Shown: positions 41,778 through 51,267 of the stretch, piece by piece | Numbering within the stretch: position 1 is the first letter of the stretch | Layout: each line of letters starts with the position of its first letter | Assembly: GCA_937885465.1 (NCBI GenBank) | Contig: CAKZZM010000190.1 | Location: forward strand, 1 to 64,000 | Length of the DNA stretch: 64,000 nt | DNA from: an uncultured Bacteroidales bacterium | Lineage (GTDB): Bacteria > Bacteroidota > Bacteroidia > Bacteroidales > Paludibacteraceae | Direction: 5' to 3' | Made by a program: the position numbers and the translations under genes | Notes under the pieces: generated by a model | Told to the model about the DNA's origin: nothing | Database searches by the model: none | The model's input: only the letters and a program-made list of their open reading frames with translations

Positions 41778-43277
41778 TCATTCCGTCAGGTCTTTGCCGT
41801 TCATGATAATCTTCTTCGAGTGCTTGATTGAATTATCCTTCTGCGGCGTAATAGTGCAGTTCTTGAAAGTTATATTTTCTACATAGTCCATACTCATTCC
41901 TTCGCGTACTCCGTAGAACGACACATTTTCGAACAGCAGGTCGTGTACCGGAAGTCCTTTCAAGCCGGTCATATCAACGGCCTTATGCGCATTGACGCAG
42001 GTTATGCTACGGAAAACTATATTACTCCACTCAGGGTAGAATTTTGACTTGTCATCAGAATCGGTAGCACCTCGTCCGCCTGCGGAGCGGTCAGCATAGC
42101 CGGATTGGAAGAAGACGGCCGATTCGCGAATATCTTTCATTACTATGTTAATGCAGTAGATATCCTCGCACCATCCGCCTCGTCCGGGGGCAGACTTAAA
42201 GCGGCAGCCGATATCTGTTCCGTCGAACATACAATCTTTGACCACGATACGTTGCATGCCTCCGGAGAACTCTGAACCGATAACGAATCCGCCGTGTGCA
42301 CGATATACCGTATCACCAATGATAAGGAAGTCTCTTTGCGGACCTGCCTCAACACCTTTCTCTCCCACGCCGCCTTTCATACATATACCGTCGTCACCTG
42401 CGCTGACATGGCAACGGGCAATGAGTGCTACTTGCACATTTCCCGGATCCATAGCATCGCCGTTCTGCGCCCACCAAGGGCAGTCAATAGTAACATCCTC
42501 AATGATAAGATTCTGAATACGCGTGGGTACGAGGTGGAACTTAGGACTATTGCGCAGTGTCACACCTTCAATAACTACATTTTTAGAATCGGTGATGTTA
42601 ATGAGGTGCGGGCGCATCTTTTCTTGTATTTCAGGTGTGGCGGCTATGTTAGGTACGCCCAATTCGGGGTTAAGGTTGAAAGGATACCAAAGGCGGTAGG
42701 TCTTATCGTCTTGCTTGAGCGTTCCTCCCATAGCAAGTGCAGCATCCCAAACATCGGGCAGTTTGCCGTCGCGAACCACTTTCTTCTCTTTGATGGGACG
42801 CCAGAAGAAACCTTGACCATCAATAACACCGCTGCCGGTAATACCGATATTCTCGCATTTGGAAGCGCGAATCATAGCGTTGCACTTCTTTGAACCATCA
42901 CGAGGGTCATTCTTTTGAACATATAATTCCTTATTCTCAGAGAAGACGATTACTGCGCCTTTCCTAAGATTAATATCAATGTTCGACTTGAGAACGATAG
43001 GCCCTGTCTTCCAAGTGCCTTTTGGCACGATGAGGTGTCCGCCACCGAGTTTGGAGAGACTATCAATAGCAGCAGCGAAAGCATCAGTGCAAAGGGTATT
43101 GCCGTCAGGTATGGCACCGAACTGCGCTATATTAAGTGCATTTTTAGGGAACTCAACGGGGGTAACACGCTCTAACTCTACGGGGAGATTTTCGTAATAA
43201 TGGTCGTAGCGCGACTGCGCAATGGCCACGACTGTGCTGAGCATAAGGCACAAGGCGGTAGTAGTGAGTGACTTCAT
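41778..43277 (-). CDS. Secreted polygalacturonase-like glycoside hydrolase (GH28)
   Basis: A 499-residue pectinase-type beta-helix enzyme with a signal peptide at about 1-20. The GH28 active-site elements are recognisable: QNGDAMDP (for NTD), Asp295-Asp296 in AGDDGI, AHGGFVIGSE (for GHG) and GCRFKSAPGRGG (for RIK). The variants suggest an exo-type or rhamnogalacturonan/unsaturated-substrate specificity rather than a classic endo-polygalacturonase; this is inference. It lies alone, converging on rplQ and divergent from the M3 peptidase. Confidence 0.88.
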   Translation of the reverse strand: MKSLTTTALCLMLSTVVAIAQSRYDHYYENLPVELERVTPVEFPKNALNIAQFGAIPDGNTLCTDAFAAAIDSLSKLGGGHLIVPKGTWKTGPIVLKSNIDINLRKGAVIVFSENKELYVQKNDPRDGSKKCNAMIRASKCENIGITGSGVIDGQGFFWRPIKEKKVVRDGKLPDVWDAALAMGGTLKQDDKTYRLWYPFNLNPELGVPNIAATPEIQEKMRPHLINITDSKNVVIEGVTLRNSPKFHLVPTRIQNLIIEDVTIDCPWWAQNGDAMDPGNVQVALIARCHVSAGDDGICMKGGVGEKGVEAGPQRDFLIIGDTVYRAHGGFVIGSEFSGGMQRIVVKDCMFDGTDIGCRFKSAPGRGGWCEDIYCINIVMKDIRESAVFFQSGYADRSAGGRGATDSDDKSKFYPEWSNIVFRSITCVNAHKAVDMTGLKGLPVHDLLFENVSFYGVREGMSMDYVENITFKNCTITPQKDNSIKHSKKIIMNGKDLTE

Positions 43278-43440
43278 GGATATATAAAATTAGGAATTGA
43301 AAATTCGAGTACTTACTTTGCGAAAAGTGCGAAAATATGCAAAGGTTAAATGAAATTACAACTTTTCTTGCAGTTGTGCAAGAAATGTGCCATAAAAAAT
43401 TAAAATTAGAAGTTAAAAATGCAAATAAGGATATTATGAC

Positions 43441-43471
43441 TTGTTAAAATCGTTTTTTTTGAGTACCTTTG
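43441..43471 (+). promoter_or_regulatory. Promoter of the M3 peptidase gene
   Basis: -33 TTG (43441-43443), 20-bp spacer, -7 TAccTTTG (43464-43471). The leader is about 85 nt. Confidence 0.65.
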
Positions 43472-43564
43472 CGCAAATTAAACTTATGGTAGAACACCTG
43501 CTGATCATCGCTGCTGAAATCAGAAAGTTATGGTAGATGTCCCATCTAAAACGACAATAAATCA

Positions 43565-45715
43565 ATGAAAAAAATTATTGCTATGGCACTTGCTGCTTGT
43601 TCGCTGACTGTTGTCAGTGCTGCTACACAGAAATCAGATAACCCCTTTCTCAATTATCAAAATTGGACTACGCCTCACGGCACTTATCCTTTTGACGAGA
43701 TTAAGCCTGAGCATTACCGCCCTGCGATAGAGGCAGGTATGCAGGAAGGTCTTGCCGATATTGATGCGATAGTTAATAACCCTGCTGCTCCCACTTTCGA
43801 GAACACTATTGAGGCGTATGTGAAAGCGGGTAGAGGGCTTAGCGTTGTGCTCTCTTGCCTGTTTAACCTCACTAATGCAGATACCAACGATGAGTTAGAT
43901 GCAATAGAAACAGAGATAACACCTAAATTATCGGAATATAGGTCAGCTATCCTTCTCAATGAGGGTTTATTCAGCCGCATTAAGGCTGTATATGCGCAGA
44001 GAGAGAGATTGCGCCTGACACCGGAGCAGGCGAAGATGCTCGATGATATTTACGAGTCGTTCGCTAATAATGGTGCCAACTTGTCGCCCGAAGATAAGGT
44101 TAAGTATAAAGAACTGTCGAGCAAGTTGTCGAGCCTCACTCTTGCCTTTGGGCAAAATAGTCTGAAGGCTACAAATGCTTGGTCGATGCTCTTGACGGAC
44201 GAGTCGCTGCTTGCCGGTCTTAATGACGATACCAAAGCGTTACTAAAGAAAAATGCAGAGTCAAAAGGGTATGCAGAAGGTTGGCTCTTGAACCTGAAGC
44301 CTACAACCTATATTCCTGTTATGCAGGATCTTGATAATAGAGATATCCGTCGCGAGTTATATACAGCCTATAATAGCCGTTGCATCGGCGGTGAATTTGA
44401 TAACACTTCCGTTATTATTGATATTGTCAATACCCGCCTTGCTATAGCGCAGTTGCTCGGTAAGCGCAATCATGCTCAGAAATCGCTGCATAAGACGATG
44501 GCAGAGGAAGAGAAGAATGTGTATGCACTGCTTGACAGATTGCGCGATAATTATCTGCCTGTTGCGAAGCAGGAGGTGCAAGACTTGCAAGATTATGCTA
44601 CTGCTCACGGGTTATATGCGCAGTTGCAGCCGTGGGATTGGTCATATTACTCAAAGAAATTGAAAAACGAGAGATATTCTATTTCTGACGATGACCTGCG
44701 CCCGTATTTCGAGTTAGAGAGCGTGAAGCAGGGAGTTTTCGGTTTGGCTAAGCGCCTTTATGGAATCACCTTTAAGGAGAATAAGAATATACAGGTATAT
44801 AATCCTGAGGTGTGCGCATACGAGGTGTATGATGAGAAGGGGCAGTTCCTTGCTGTTTATTACGCTGATTTTCACCCGCGTGACGGCAAACGCGGCGGTG
44901 CGTGGATGAACGATTTCAAACCGCAGTGGCGAGAGGGGAAGAAAGACTCTCGTCCGCATATCGTCAATGTGATGAATTTCACTCGCGCCACCGATACCAA
45001 GCCCGCCTTGCTCACTTATGATGAGGTAAGGACATTCCTGCATGAGTTCGGACATGGCTTGCATGGTATGCTCACCCGCTGTCAGTATGAGTATCTTTCA
45101 GGAACCAATGTGCCCCGCGACTTTGTGGAGTTACCTTCTCAATTCAACGAGAATTTTATAGATGAGAAGGAGTTTCTTGATACCTTTGCTAAGCACTATA
45201 AGACGGGTGAGCCATTACCTCAGGAGTTGCTCGACAGGATGCATGCTTCGCAGACTTATCACGCTGCCTACGCCTGTGTGCGTCAGCTCTCTTTCGGCTA
45301 TCTTGATATGGAGTGGCACTCTCTGACCGAGCCGTTTACTGTTAGCGGATGTACGGATTCTGTAAATGCCGTCGTTAATTTCGGCAACGAGGCGATGCGT
45401 CAGGTGCAGATTATGCCTGATGTCCCCGGTACGCAGATGGAGACAGCCTTTACTCACATCTTCTCCGGCGGGTATTCGGCAGGATATTATTCGTATAAGT
45501 GGTCGGAGGTGCTGGATGCGGATGCTTTCAGCGTGTTCCAAGAAGCAGCAAAGAAAAACGGCTCCATCTTCGATAAGAAAGCCGCTGCCTCCTTCCGAAA
45601 GAATATCCTTGAGCGCGGCGGAACGGAGAATGTGGCAGAACTATACCGTCGTTTCCGCAACGGCGAACCATCCATCGAACCGCTTATGATTCGCGATGGT
45701 ATAAAAAAGAAGTGA
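43565..45715 (+). CDS. dcp: Exported M3-family peptidyl-dipeptidase
   Basis: A zinc metallopeptidase that removes C-terminal dipeptides or cleaves short peptides, 716 residues. The signal peptide occupies about 1-20 (MKKIIAMALAACSLTVVSAA). The HExxH motif is His493-Glu-Phe-Gly-His497 in FLHEFGHGLHGML, with the third ligand in the following LPSQFNENF helix. The length and the ASQTYHAAYACVRQLSFGYLDMEWH segment fit the Dcp subgroup. It is probably periplasmic. A 17-bp-stem terminator follows. Confidence 0.9.
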   Translation: MKKIIAMALAACSLTVVSAATQKSDNPFLNYQNWTTPHGTYPFDEIKPEHYRPAIEAGMQEGLADIDAIVNNPAAPTFENTIEAYVKAGRGLSVVLSCLFNLTNADTNDELDAIETEITPKLSEYRSAILLNEGLFSRIKAVYAQRERLRLTPEQAKMLDDIYESFANNGANLSPEDKVKYKELSSKLSSLTLAFGQNSLKATNAWSMLLTDESLLAGLNDDTKALLKKNAESKGYAEGWLLNLKPTTYIPVMQDLDNRDIRRELYTAYNSRCIGGEFDNTSVIIDIVNTRLAIAQLLGKRNHAQKSLHKTMAEEEKNVYALLDRLRDNYLPVAKQEVQDLQDYATAHGLYAQLQPWDWSYYSKKLKNERYSISDDDLRPYFELESVKQGVFGLAKRLYGITFKENKNIQVYNPEVCAYEVYDEKGQFLAVYYADFHPRDGKRGGAWMNDFKPQWREGKKDSRPHIVNVMNFTRATDTKPALLTYDEVRTFLHEFGHGLHGMLTRCQYEYLSGTNVPRDFVELPSQFNENFIDEKEFLDTFAKHYKTGEPLPQELLDRMHASQTYHAAYACVRQLSFGYLDMEWHSLTEPFTVSGCTDSVNAVVNFGNEAMRQVQIMPDVPGTQMETAFTHIFSGGYSAGYYSYKWSEVLDADAFSVFQEAAKKNGSIFDKKAAASFRKNILERGGTENVAELYRRFRNGEPSIEPLMIRDGIKKK

Positions 45716-45735
45716 TATAGAGCGATGTGTTGAGT

Positions 45736-45779
45736 AAAAAACGGTACGCACCTATTAGCATTGGTGCGTACCGTTTTTT
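45736..45779. terminator. Bidirectional terminator
   Basis: AAAAAACGGTACGCACC (45736-45752) pairs perfectly with GGTGCGTACCGTTTTTT (45763-45779). It serves both the plus-strand peptidase and the minus-strand riboflavin synthase gene, which converge here. Confidence 0.93.
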
Positions 45780-45781
45780 AT

Positions 45782-46414
45782 TTAGTTTGCATTGCCGCGG
45801 AGAGCAATTATGCGGCTGACATATTTGCCTATAATGTCAAACTCGAGATTGACGAGAGTACCTTCGGTAATATATTTGAAGTTGGTGTTCTCGTGTGTGT
45901 AAGGGATGATGCAGACGGATACATAGCCGTCGGAGCCCTGTACATCAGGGTCGCAGACGGTAAGCGATACGCCATTGATAGAGACAGAGCCTTTGTCCAC
46001 ACAGAAATATCCGCGGTCGATCATCTCAGGCGTAGAGAGATAGCGGAAGCGGTAGTACCATGACCCTTCCGTCTCTTTGACCTCGGTGCAAACCGCTGTC
46101 TGGTCAACATGTCCTTGCACGATATGCCCGTCAAGGCGTTCGCCGGGCAGCATTGAGCGTTCGAGATTGACATAATCGCCAACCTTCGCTTCACCGAGAT
46201 TGCTGCGATTGAGAGTCTCTAACATAGCTGTTACAACATATTCCTTCGTCGTTTTGTTATAACTGACAACGGTGAGACATACGCCGTTATGTGAGACCGA
46301 TTGGTCAATACTAAGGTCTTCATGATAAGGATTGAGAAGGGTAAAATGTTTATTCCCCTCTTCTTGCTCGATTTTAACGATACGAGCCATCGCTTCAACT
46401 ATTCCGCTAAACAT
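45782..46414 (-). CDS. ribE: Riboflavin synthase, alpha subunit
   Basis: Dismutates 6,7-dimethyl-8-ribityllumazine to riboflavin. It has 210 residues with two lumazine-binding repeats: MFSGIVEAMARI...NGVCLTVV and later GHIVQGHVD...SINGVSLTV. The N-terminal MFSGIVE is diagnostic. The stop lies 2 bp from the bidirectional terminator. No FMN riboswitch is seen upstream. Confidence 0.94.
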   Translation of the reverse strand: MFSGIVEAMARIVKIEQEEGNKHFTLLNPYHEDLSIDQSVSHNGVCLTVVSYNKTTKEYVVTAMLETLNRSNLGEAKVGDYVNLERSMLPGERLDGHIVQGHVDQTAVCTEVKETEGSWYYRFRYLSTPEMIDRGYFCVDKGSVSINGVSLTVCDPDVQGSDGYVSVCIIPYTHENTNFKYITEGTLVNLEFDIIGKYVSRIIALRGNAN

Positions 46415-46440
46415 AATATAAAAATTTACTTTTTAAATAT

Positions 46441-46472
46441 CGTTTAAATGGTGTTTAAATGGTGTTTAAACG
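46441..46472. repeat. Short tandem repeat with palindrome
   Basis: Three ~11-bp units GTTTAAATGGT end in GTTTAAACGCC, just beyond the flippase stop codon and upstream of ribE. Function unknown. Confidence 0.7.
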
Positions 46473-46475
46473 CCA

Positions 46476-47975
46476 TTACTTGAAATATTTTCCCACGACG
46501 GGTAAACCACTGAGCGGGAAATCTTTTTTGATAAGTATTGCAGCATATACGCACAGCAGTATCGTTCCGAAGAGCATTTGTGCCCAGGTAGGGGTAACAA
46601 AGTGCGCAAAGGTGTGGTATAGGGCGATTATCACAATAGTGAGCAGAGTATATCCGCCGATACTCTTAAGGTCGTAAGGTATAGGCAGGTAGTGCTGACC
46701 AATAAAGTAAGAAAGCAGCATAATAATAAAGTAGGATATTGTGTTGGATGCTGCGGATGCCATATAACTATAATGCGGTACAAATATTATCTGCAGTACT
46801 GCCGTTATGACTAATCCAAGCAGTGAGAAGTATGCTCCGAAGCGAGTCTTGTCGCTCAATTTGTACCAAAAAGAGAGGTTGAAGTATATGCCTTGAAAAA
46901 CGTACGTCCAAAGCACGATAGGTACGACTCTCAGTCCTTCCCAATAGGTGGGGGCTATGATATGGCGAAGCAGCGGCAGCCACACTATCATAGCGATGAG
47001 GATAAGCAGGGAGAAGATGATATAATACTTCATTGCATCTGCGTATGCGGCGACAGACTCTCTGTCTTTATGTTTGGAGAAGACGAATGGTTCGTATGCG
47101 TAGCGAAATGCCTGCGTGAACATCATCATCACCATCGCCACTTTGAAGCAAGCTCCGTAAATACCGAGTTGTGCCTGTGCATCCTCGCCCGAATAGAGGA
47201 AAGGAAAAATTATTCGGTCGAGCGTTTGGTTCATAATGCCGGCAACTCCGAGCACTAAGAGTGGCAGTGAGTAGCGCAGCATCTTGCGAAGCAAGGCGAA
47301 GTCAAAGGCTGAGTCTTTCGTCCCTGCCCTACATTCGATGATAGCGGGTGTCAGGCAGAGCGTCTGAATCGTTGTCGCGAGTATATTGGCGACAAACACC
47401 CATCCTACACCATAGTCGGCATTGTACCAAGAGTCGATCCATGCATGTCCTGCCAGTTTCGGGCAGATAACGAGGAAGAAGATGTTGAAGGCGATGTTGA
47501 GGAAGACGAATAGCAGTTTGAGTGCAGCAAAGCGCATCGGGAGTTTTTTGTACCTTAGCCAAGCAAAGGGTATTGAGGCGAAAGCATCTTGCGCCACCAC
47601 AATACCGAGCATGGCAATAAACTCCGCATGGTCGGCGTAGCCGAGTGCAGAGGCTATCGGGTTGCGGAAGAAAACGCAGCAAAGGGCGAAGAGTAGCGAG
47701 GTGGTAAAAAGCGAAATGAGCGTGGTGGAATAGACCGTCTTAGGGTTATGCCCATCGCGATTGGCAAAACTGAAGAAGCCCGTTTCCATACCGTAAGTCA
47801 GGATAACAAGCAGCAGGGCCGTCCATGCATAGAGATTAGTTACTATGCCGTAGTCGGATGACTGCTTGAGAACATAGGTATAGAGCGGAACGAGAAGCCA
47901 GTTAAGGAACTTCCCGACGATACTGCTTACTCCGTATATGGCGGTGTCTTTCGCCAAGGATTTCATGTCAGACAT
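46476..47975 (-). CDS. Oligosaccharide flippase / polysaccharide exporter (MOP superfamily)
   Basis: A 499-residue inner-membrane protein with about 13-14 hydrophobic segments and the opening SLAKDTAIYGVSSIVGKFLNWLLVPLYTYVL, typical of Wzx-like flippases moving lipid-linked sugars across the membrane. It stands alone rather than in a glycan cluster; orphan copies like this are common in Bacteroidales. A MITE-like element lies 17 bp upstream of its start and may affect its promoter. A second ATG is three codons in. Confidence 0.85.
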   Translation of the reverse strand: MSDMKSLAKDTAIYGVSSIVGKFLNWLLVPLYTYVLKQSSDYGIVTNLYAWTALLLVILTYGMETGFFSFANRDGHNPKTVYSTTLISLFTTSLLFALCCVFFRNPIASALGYADHAEFIAMLGIVVAQDAFASIPFAWLRYKKLPMRFAALKLLFVFLNIAFNIFFLVICPKLAGHAWIDSWYNADYGVGWVFVANILATTIQTLCLTPAIIECRAGTKDSAFDFALLRKMLRYSLPLLVLGVAGIMNQTLDRIIFPFLYSGEDAQAQLGIYGACFKVAMVMMMFTQAFRYAYEPFVFSKHKDRESVAAYADAMKYYIIFSLLILIAMIVWLPLLRHIIAPTYWEGLRVVPIVLWTYVFQGIYFNLSFWYKLSDKTRFGAYFSLLGLVITAVLQIIFVPHYSYMASAASNTISYFIIMLLSYFIGQHYLPIPYDLKSIGGYTLLTIVIIALYHTFAHFVTPTWAQMLFGTILLCVYAAILIKKDFPLSGLPVVGKYFK

Positions 47976-47992
47976 GATGAGAGGAAAATTAA

Positions 47993-48193
47993 AGGGTACT
48001 TCTAAAAATTACTTTATTGGGATTTCGGAATTTTTCTTGAGTAGATTTTTGGCTTGAATGAGGGAGCAATGCGGGCATTGTGACCGAGTGAAAGTCAAAA
48101 AGATACCAAGAAAAAGCCGAAAGACTAATAAAAGTTTAAATTATGTTTATTAATAGGGGATAATCTAAAACGTGGAATTTTTAGAAGTACCCT
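47993..48193. mobile_element. MITE-like element with 18-bp terminal inverted repeats
   Basis: The left end AGGGTACTTCTAAAAATT (47993-48010) and the right end (48176-48193) are perfect reverse complements. AAAATTA flanks both sides (47985-47991 and 48194-48200) as a likely target duplication, with one extra A on the left. The ~165-bp interior has no open frame. This fits a non-autonomous element mobilised by a transposase encoded elsewhere. Confidence 0.85.
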
Positions 48194-48223
48194 AAAATTA
48201 TTATTGCGCAATATCTCTACCAT

Positions 48224-48250
48224 TGAACGTTCAGAGACGTTCTCCACTAT
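48224..48250 (+). repeat. Element A copy 13
   Basis: Full A with loop TCAGAG. It is preceded by CTCTACCA (48215-48222), the tail of a truncated B element. It lies 19 bp from the rsmI stop. Confidence 0.9.
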
Positions 48251-48269
48251 TATTCGTGATGCGTGTGGA

Positions 48270-48935
48270 TTACGCTTTCCCCGCTACGCAGATCACTATT
48301 TCGCCCTTTGGCGGGGTTTGGGTGAAATGTGCAATCAGTTCTGCGAGTGTGCCGCGTTGTGTATCTTCGTGCAGTTTGCTTATCTCTCTTGATACGGACG
48401 CTCGTCTGTCGTCACCGAGATATTGAGCAAGTTGCTCAAGTGTTTTGACGAGTCGGAAGGGCGATTCGTAGATGACGATAGTATGTTCGAGTTCGGCTAT
48501 TGCTTGCAGACATGTCTGTCTGCCTTTCTTTTGCGGTAGGAAACCCTCGAAGAAAAAGCGGTCGTTTGGTAGTCCTGATGCCACAAGTGCCGGAACGAAA
48601 GCCGTAGCACCCGGTAGGCATTGCACCTCTATTTCTGCTTCCACCGCTGCGCGGACAAGGAAGAACCCCGGGTCGCTTATGGCGGGTGTGCCGGCATCGC
48701 TGATGAGGGCTATCGTCTTACCTGCTTTGAGGTCTTCAACAACACTCTCCGTCGTCTGATGTTCGTTAAACTTATGGTGGGAACGGAGGGGCGTATGAAT
48801 ATCAAAGTGCTTAAATAGAACACTCGATGTACGCGTATCCTCTGCAAGCACATAGTCAGCCTCTTTGAGAATACGCAAGGCACGGAGTGTTATATCCTCG
48901 AGGTTGCCGATGGGGGTTGGAACGAGGTATAGCAT
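48270..48935 (-). CDS. rsmI: 16S rRNA (cytidine-1402) 2'-O-methyltransferase
   Basis: Methylates the ribose of C1402 in the 16S decoding centre, using SAM. It has 221 residues of the tetrapyrrole-methylase fold: LYLVPTPIGNLEDITLRAL at the N-terminus, AEDTRTSSVL, SDAGTPAISDPGF and LPGATAFVPALVASGLPNDRF. It is shorter than E. coli RsmI (lacks the extra C-terminal part), as is common. It overlaps the upstream coiled-coil gene by one base. Confidence 0.94.
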   Translation of the reverse strand: MLYLVPTPIGNLEDITLRALRILKEADYVLAEDTRTSSVLFKHFDIHTPLRSHHKFNEHQTTESVVEDLKAGKTIALISDAGTPAISDPGFFLVRAAVEAEIEVQCLPGATAFVPALVASGLPNDRFFFEGFLPQKKGRQTCLQAIAELEHTIVIYESPFRLVKTLEQLAQYLGDDRRASVSREISKLHEDTQRGTLAELIAHFTQTPPKGEIVICVAGKA

Positions 48936-49702
48936 TACCAGCGGCGTTTGAGCAGGTTAGTGAAGAGCATATAGGCGTTCGACTCCTTGTCCCAAGCGGG
49001 GAAAGTCTTTGCTATATATGACTCGGCAGCATCAAGAGAGGAGAGGTTATTGAGCAGGTCGATAGTCTTGTTCATTAACTCTCCGTTTCCGCTAAATAAT
49101 TCCCTTTGGAAAAGGAATCTATCACCGAGAGATATTGCTTTTTTCAAATCTTCAATTTTTGGAACGACGGAAGAAAGCGTGTCTCCTTGCTGCGCTGCAT
49201 CGAGCAAAGTCTGCTGCGGGTGAGGACGATTAGGTTGTTGTTCATCAACTTCTTCTTTGGGCTGCTCTTTGGGTTCTTCTTTGAGTTCTTCTTTAGGCTG
49301 CTCTTCCTCTTCGATAAACTCAACTTCTAATTCAGGCAGACCTGTCTCCTCGTCGGTGGCGATAGTGTCCTCTTCTTCTGCACTGATCTCAATATGCTTC
49401 GCCATGGCGTTATTAACTTCCGCTTCTATTTCTTCATGTTCGGGAGCGATAGCGGGTGCCGGTTGAATAGAGACGGGTGCCGAATTGACTGCACTTAATT
49501 CAACTTGTTTTAAGTCGTGTTTTATCTCGATAAGAAGCCGCTCAATCTCGTTAAGTCGTTTTTCGTTTTCTTCGACCTTGCGCTCTGTTGCGGTGAGATA
49601 TTGTTCAATATGGGCGAGCCTTTCTTCCGCTTCGGCATGCCGGCGTTGCATTTCAGTAAGGCGAACCTCTAATTGCTCAAAATATTTAACTAATTCTTCC
49701 AT
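48935..49702 (-). CDS. Coiled-coil protein with conserved C-terminal domain, function unknown
   Basis: A 255-residue soluble protein. The N-terminal ~75 residues form a strong heptad coiled coil (rich in E, R, L). An acidic, low-complexity middle follows (about 90-165, with repeated KEEPKEQPKEE). A compact C-terminal region of ~75 residues (AISLGDRFLFQRELFSGNGELMNKTIDLLN...) recurs in Bacteroidota homologues. No enzyme motif is seen. It is coupled to rsmI by a one-base overlap and follows the peptide transporter after 2 bp. Confidence 0.7.
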   Translation of the reverse strand: MEELVKYFEQLEVRLTEMQRRHAEAEERLAHIEQYLTATERKVEENEKRLNEIERLLIEIKHDLKQVELSAVNSAPVSIQPAPAIAPEHEEIEAEVNNAMAKHIEISAEEEDTIATDEETGLPELEVEFIEEEEQPKEELKEEPKEQPKEEVDEQQPNRPHPQQTLLDAAQQGDTLSSVVPKIEDLKKAISLGDRFLFQRELFSGNGELMNKTIDLLNNLSSLDAAESYIAKTFPAWDKESNAYMLFTNLLKRRW

Positions 49703-49704
49703 AA

Positions 49705-51261
49705 TTATTCTGTCATTTGTTTTAGTTTCTTTAGTAGTGCAAACATAATGATGGAACTTATTAAGCAGAGTGCAATAAGTATAGCCCAGTTATACATCAA
49801 AGGAATCTTATTCCACAATGCCGACGGGATACGACTCAGGTAGTTACCGATAGCTGTAGCCGCAAACCATCCACCCATCATCAAACCTTTGTATTTAGGA
49901 GGTGCCACTTTGCTCACAAACGAGATTCCCATCGGAGAAAGTAATAATTCAGCAATAGTCAGTGTAAAATAAGTGGAGATTAACCACATAGGTGAAAGAA
50001 TACTCTGAGTATTTTGTCCTAAATCCATCGGAGAAGTGAGAGAGACAGAGGCCATTGTGATAATGCCAAAACCGAGAGCGGCCACTAACATACCCCATGC
50101 GATGCGGGCGGGAGCACTAACAACTTTACCGCGCTTCTCCAATGCAGCGAAGAAAGCCATACTGAATGGAGTCAAAGCCACCACAAAGAACGGGTTGAAT
50201 TGCTGGAAATCAGAAGGCTGAGCGGCGATAGGGTCGTCCATTCGCAAGAATAACAATATGGCACCGCACCACAAAGCCAAGGTGCTCAGACCGCATATTA
50301 TACGATTTTTCAATTCCTTTGCCTGGACGGTGGCGAAACCTGTATAAACGGATGCCGCAATTAGAGCCAACGAGAAGATATTGAAGCCGAAACGCATAGG
50401 ACCTGTTATTGCCAGATTTGTATATTTCTTAGCGAAGAATGTGAGGGCAGAACCATTTTGATGGAACGCCATCCAGAAGAAGATAACTACGCCGAATACT
50501 AACAAGAGGGCAATGATGCGGTCTCTGGTCTGCTTCGGGGTTAGTTCAACAACATCACCCTTGTTATCCGCTGCCTTCACTTGCTTTGCAGTTATATCAG
50601 CATGCTTGAACCAACTGCGGCAAGAGAAATAAATCACAGCAGATAAGATAATGGAAACACATGCTACACCGAAACACAAGCCGTAGGCATTATATAACGC
50701 TTGAAGATACTCGGGGGCTTGATTTGCTGCATCATATACAAATCCGTATTTCCCTAAATGCCAGTTAGTAATCCATTTCGCCATAGATGGAGCAAACATC
50801 GCTCCGATGTTGATTGCCATATAGAACAACGAGAAGGCGGCATCACGACGATCCGCATATTTAGGGTCATCGTACAAGTTTCCTACCAATACTTGCAAGT
50901 TACCTTTAAAAAGGCCTGTTCCCAGTGAGACTAATCCCAGACCGCCGAACATAACCAGCTTGCCGGTCAAATCCGGCATAGTGGGGATTGCCAGTGCCAA
51001 ATAGCCGAGGAACATAGTGATCATACCTATTACCACGCACTTGCCGTAACCAATCTTATCGGCCACAAAACCACCGAGCAGCGGGGAGAAATAAACGATA
51101 GCAAGGAAAATGGCGTAAACATGTCCTGACTCTGACTCTGTCCATCCGAATTTGGCCTGCATAAACAATGTAAAAATGGCTAACATCGTGTAGTAGCCGA
51201 AACGCTCGCCTGTGTTAGCCAGTGCCAGAGCGAATAAACCCTTTGGTTGATTTTTAAACAT
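49705..51261 (-). CDS. Proton-dependent peptide transporter (POT/PTR2 family)
   Basis: Imports di- and tripeptides with protons. It has 518 residues and about 14 hydrophobic segments. The family's ERFGYYTMLAIFTLF (ExxERFxYY-like) is at the N-terminus, and DKIGYGKCVVIGM and GTGLFKGNLQVLVGNLY follow. The C-terminal half carries AELLLSPMGISFVSKVAP. It is probably cotranscribed with ilvE upstream (6-bp gap) and the coiled-coil gene downstream. Confidence 0.9.
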   Translation of the reverse strand: MFKNQPKGLFALALANTGERFGYYTMLAIFTLFMQAKFGWTESESGHVYAIFLAIVYFSPLLGGFVADKIGYGKCVVIGMITMFLGYLALAIPTMPDLTGKLVMFGGLGLVSLGTGLFKGNLQVLVGNLYDDPKYADRRDAAFSLFYMAINIGAMFAPSMAKWITNWHLGKYGFVYDAANQAPEYLQALYNAYGLCFGVACVSIILSAVIYFSCRSWFKHADITAKQVKAADNKGDVVELTPKQTRDRIIALLLVFGVVIFFWMAFHQNGSALTFFAKKYTNLAITGPMRFGFNIFSLALIAASVYTGFATVQAKELKNRIICGLSTLALWCGAILLFLRMDDPIAAQPSDFQQFNPFFVVALTPFSMAFFAALEKRGKVVSAPARIAWGMLVAALGFGIITMASVSLTSPMDLGQNTQSILSPMWLISTYFTLTIAELLLSPMGISFVSKVAPPKYKGLMMGGWFAATAIGNYLSRIPSALWNKIPLMYNWAILIALCLISSIIMFALLKKLKQMTE

Positions 51262-51267
51262 AATATT

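Noticed and set aside
45782..46475. FMN riboswitch upstream of ribE
   Set aside because: The gap contains only AT-rich sequence and 11-bp tandem repeats; no conserved riboswitch core was seen.
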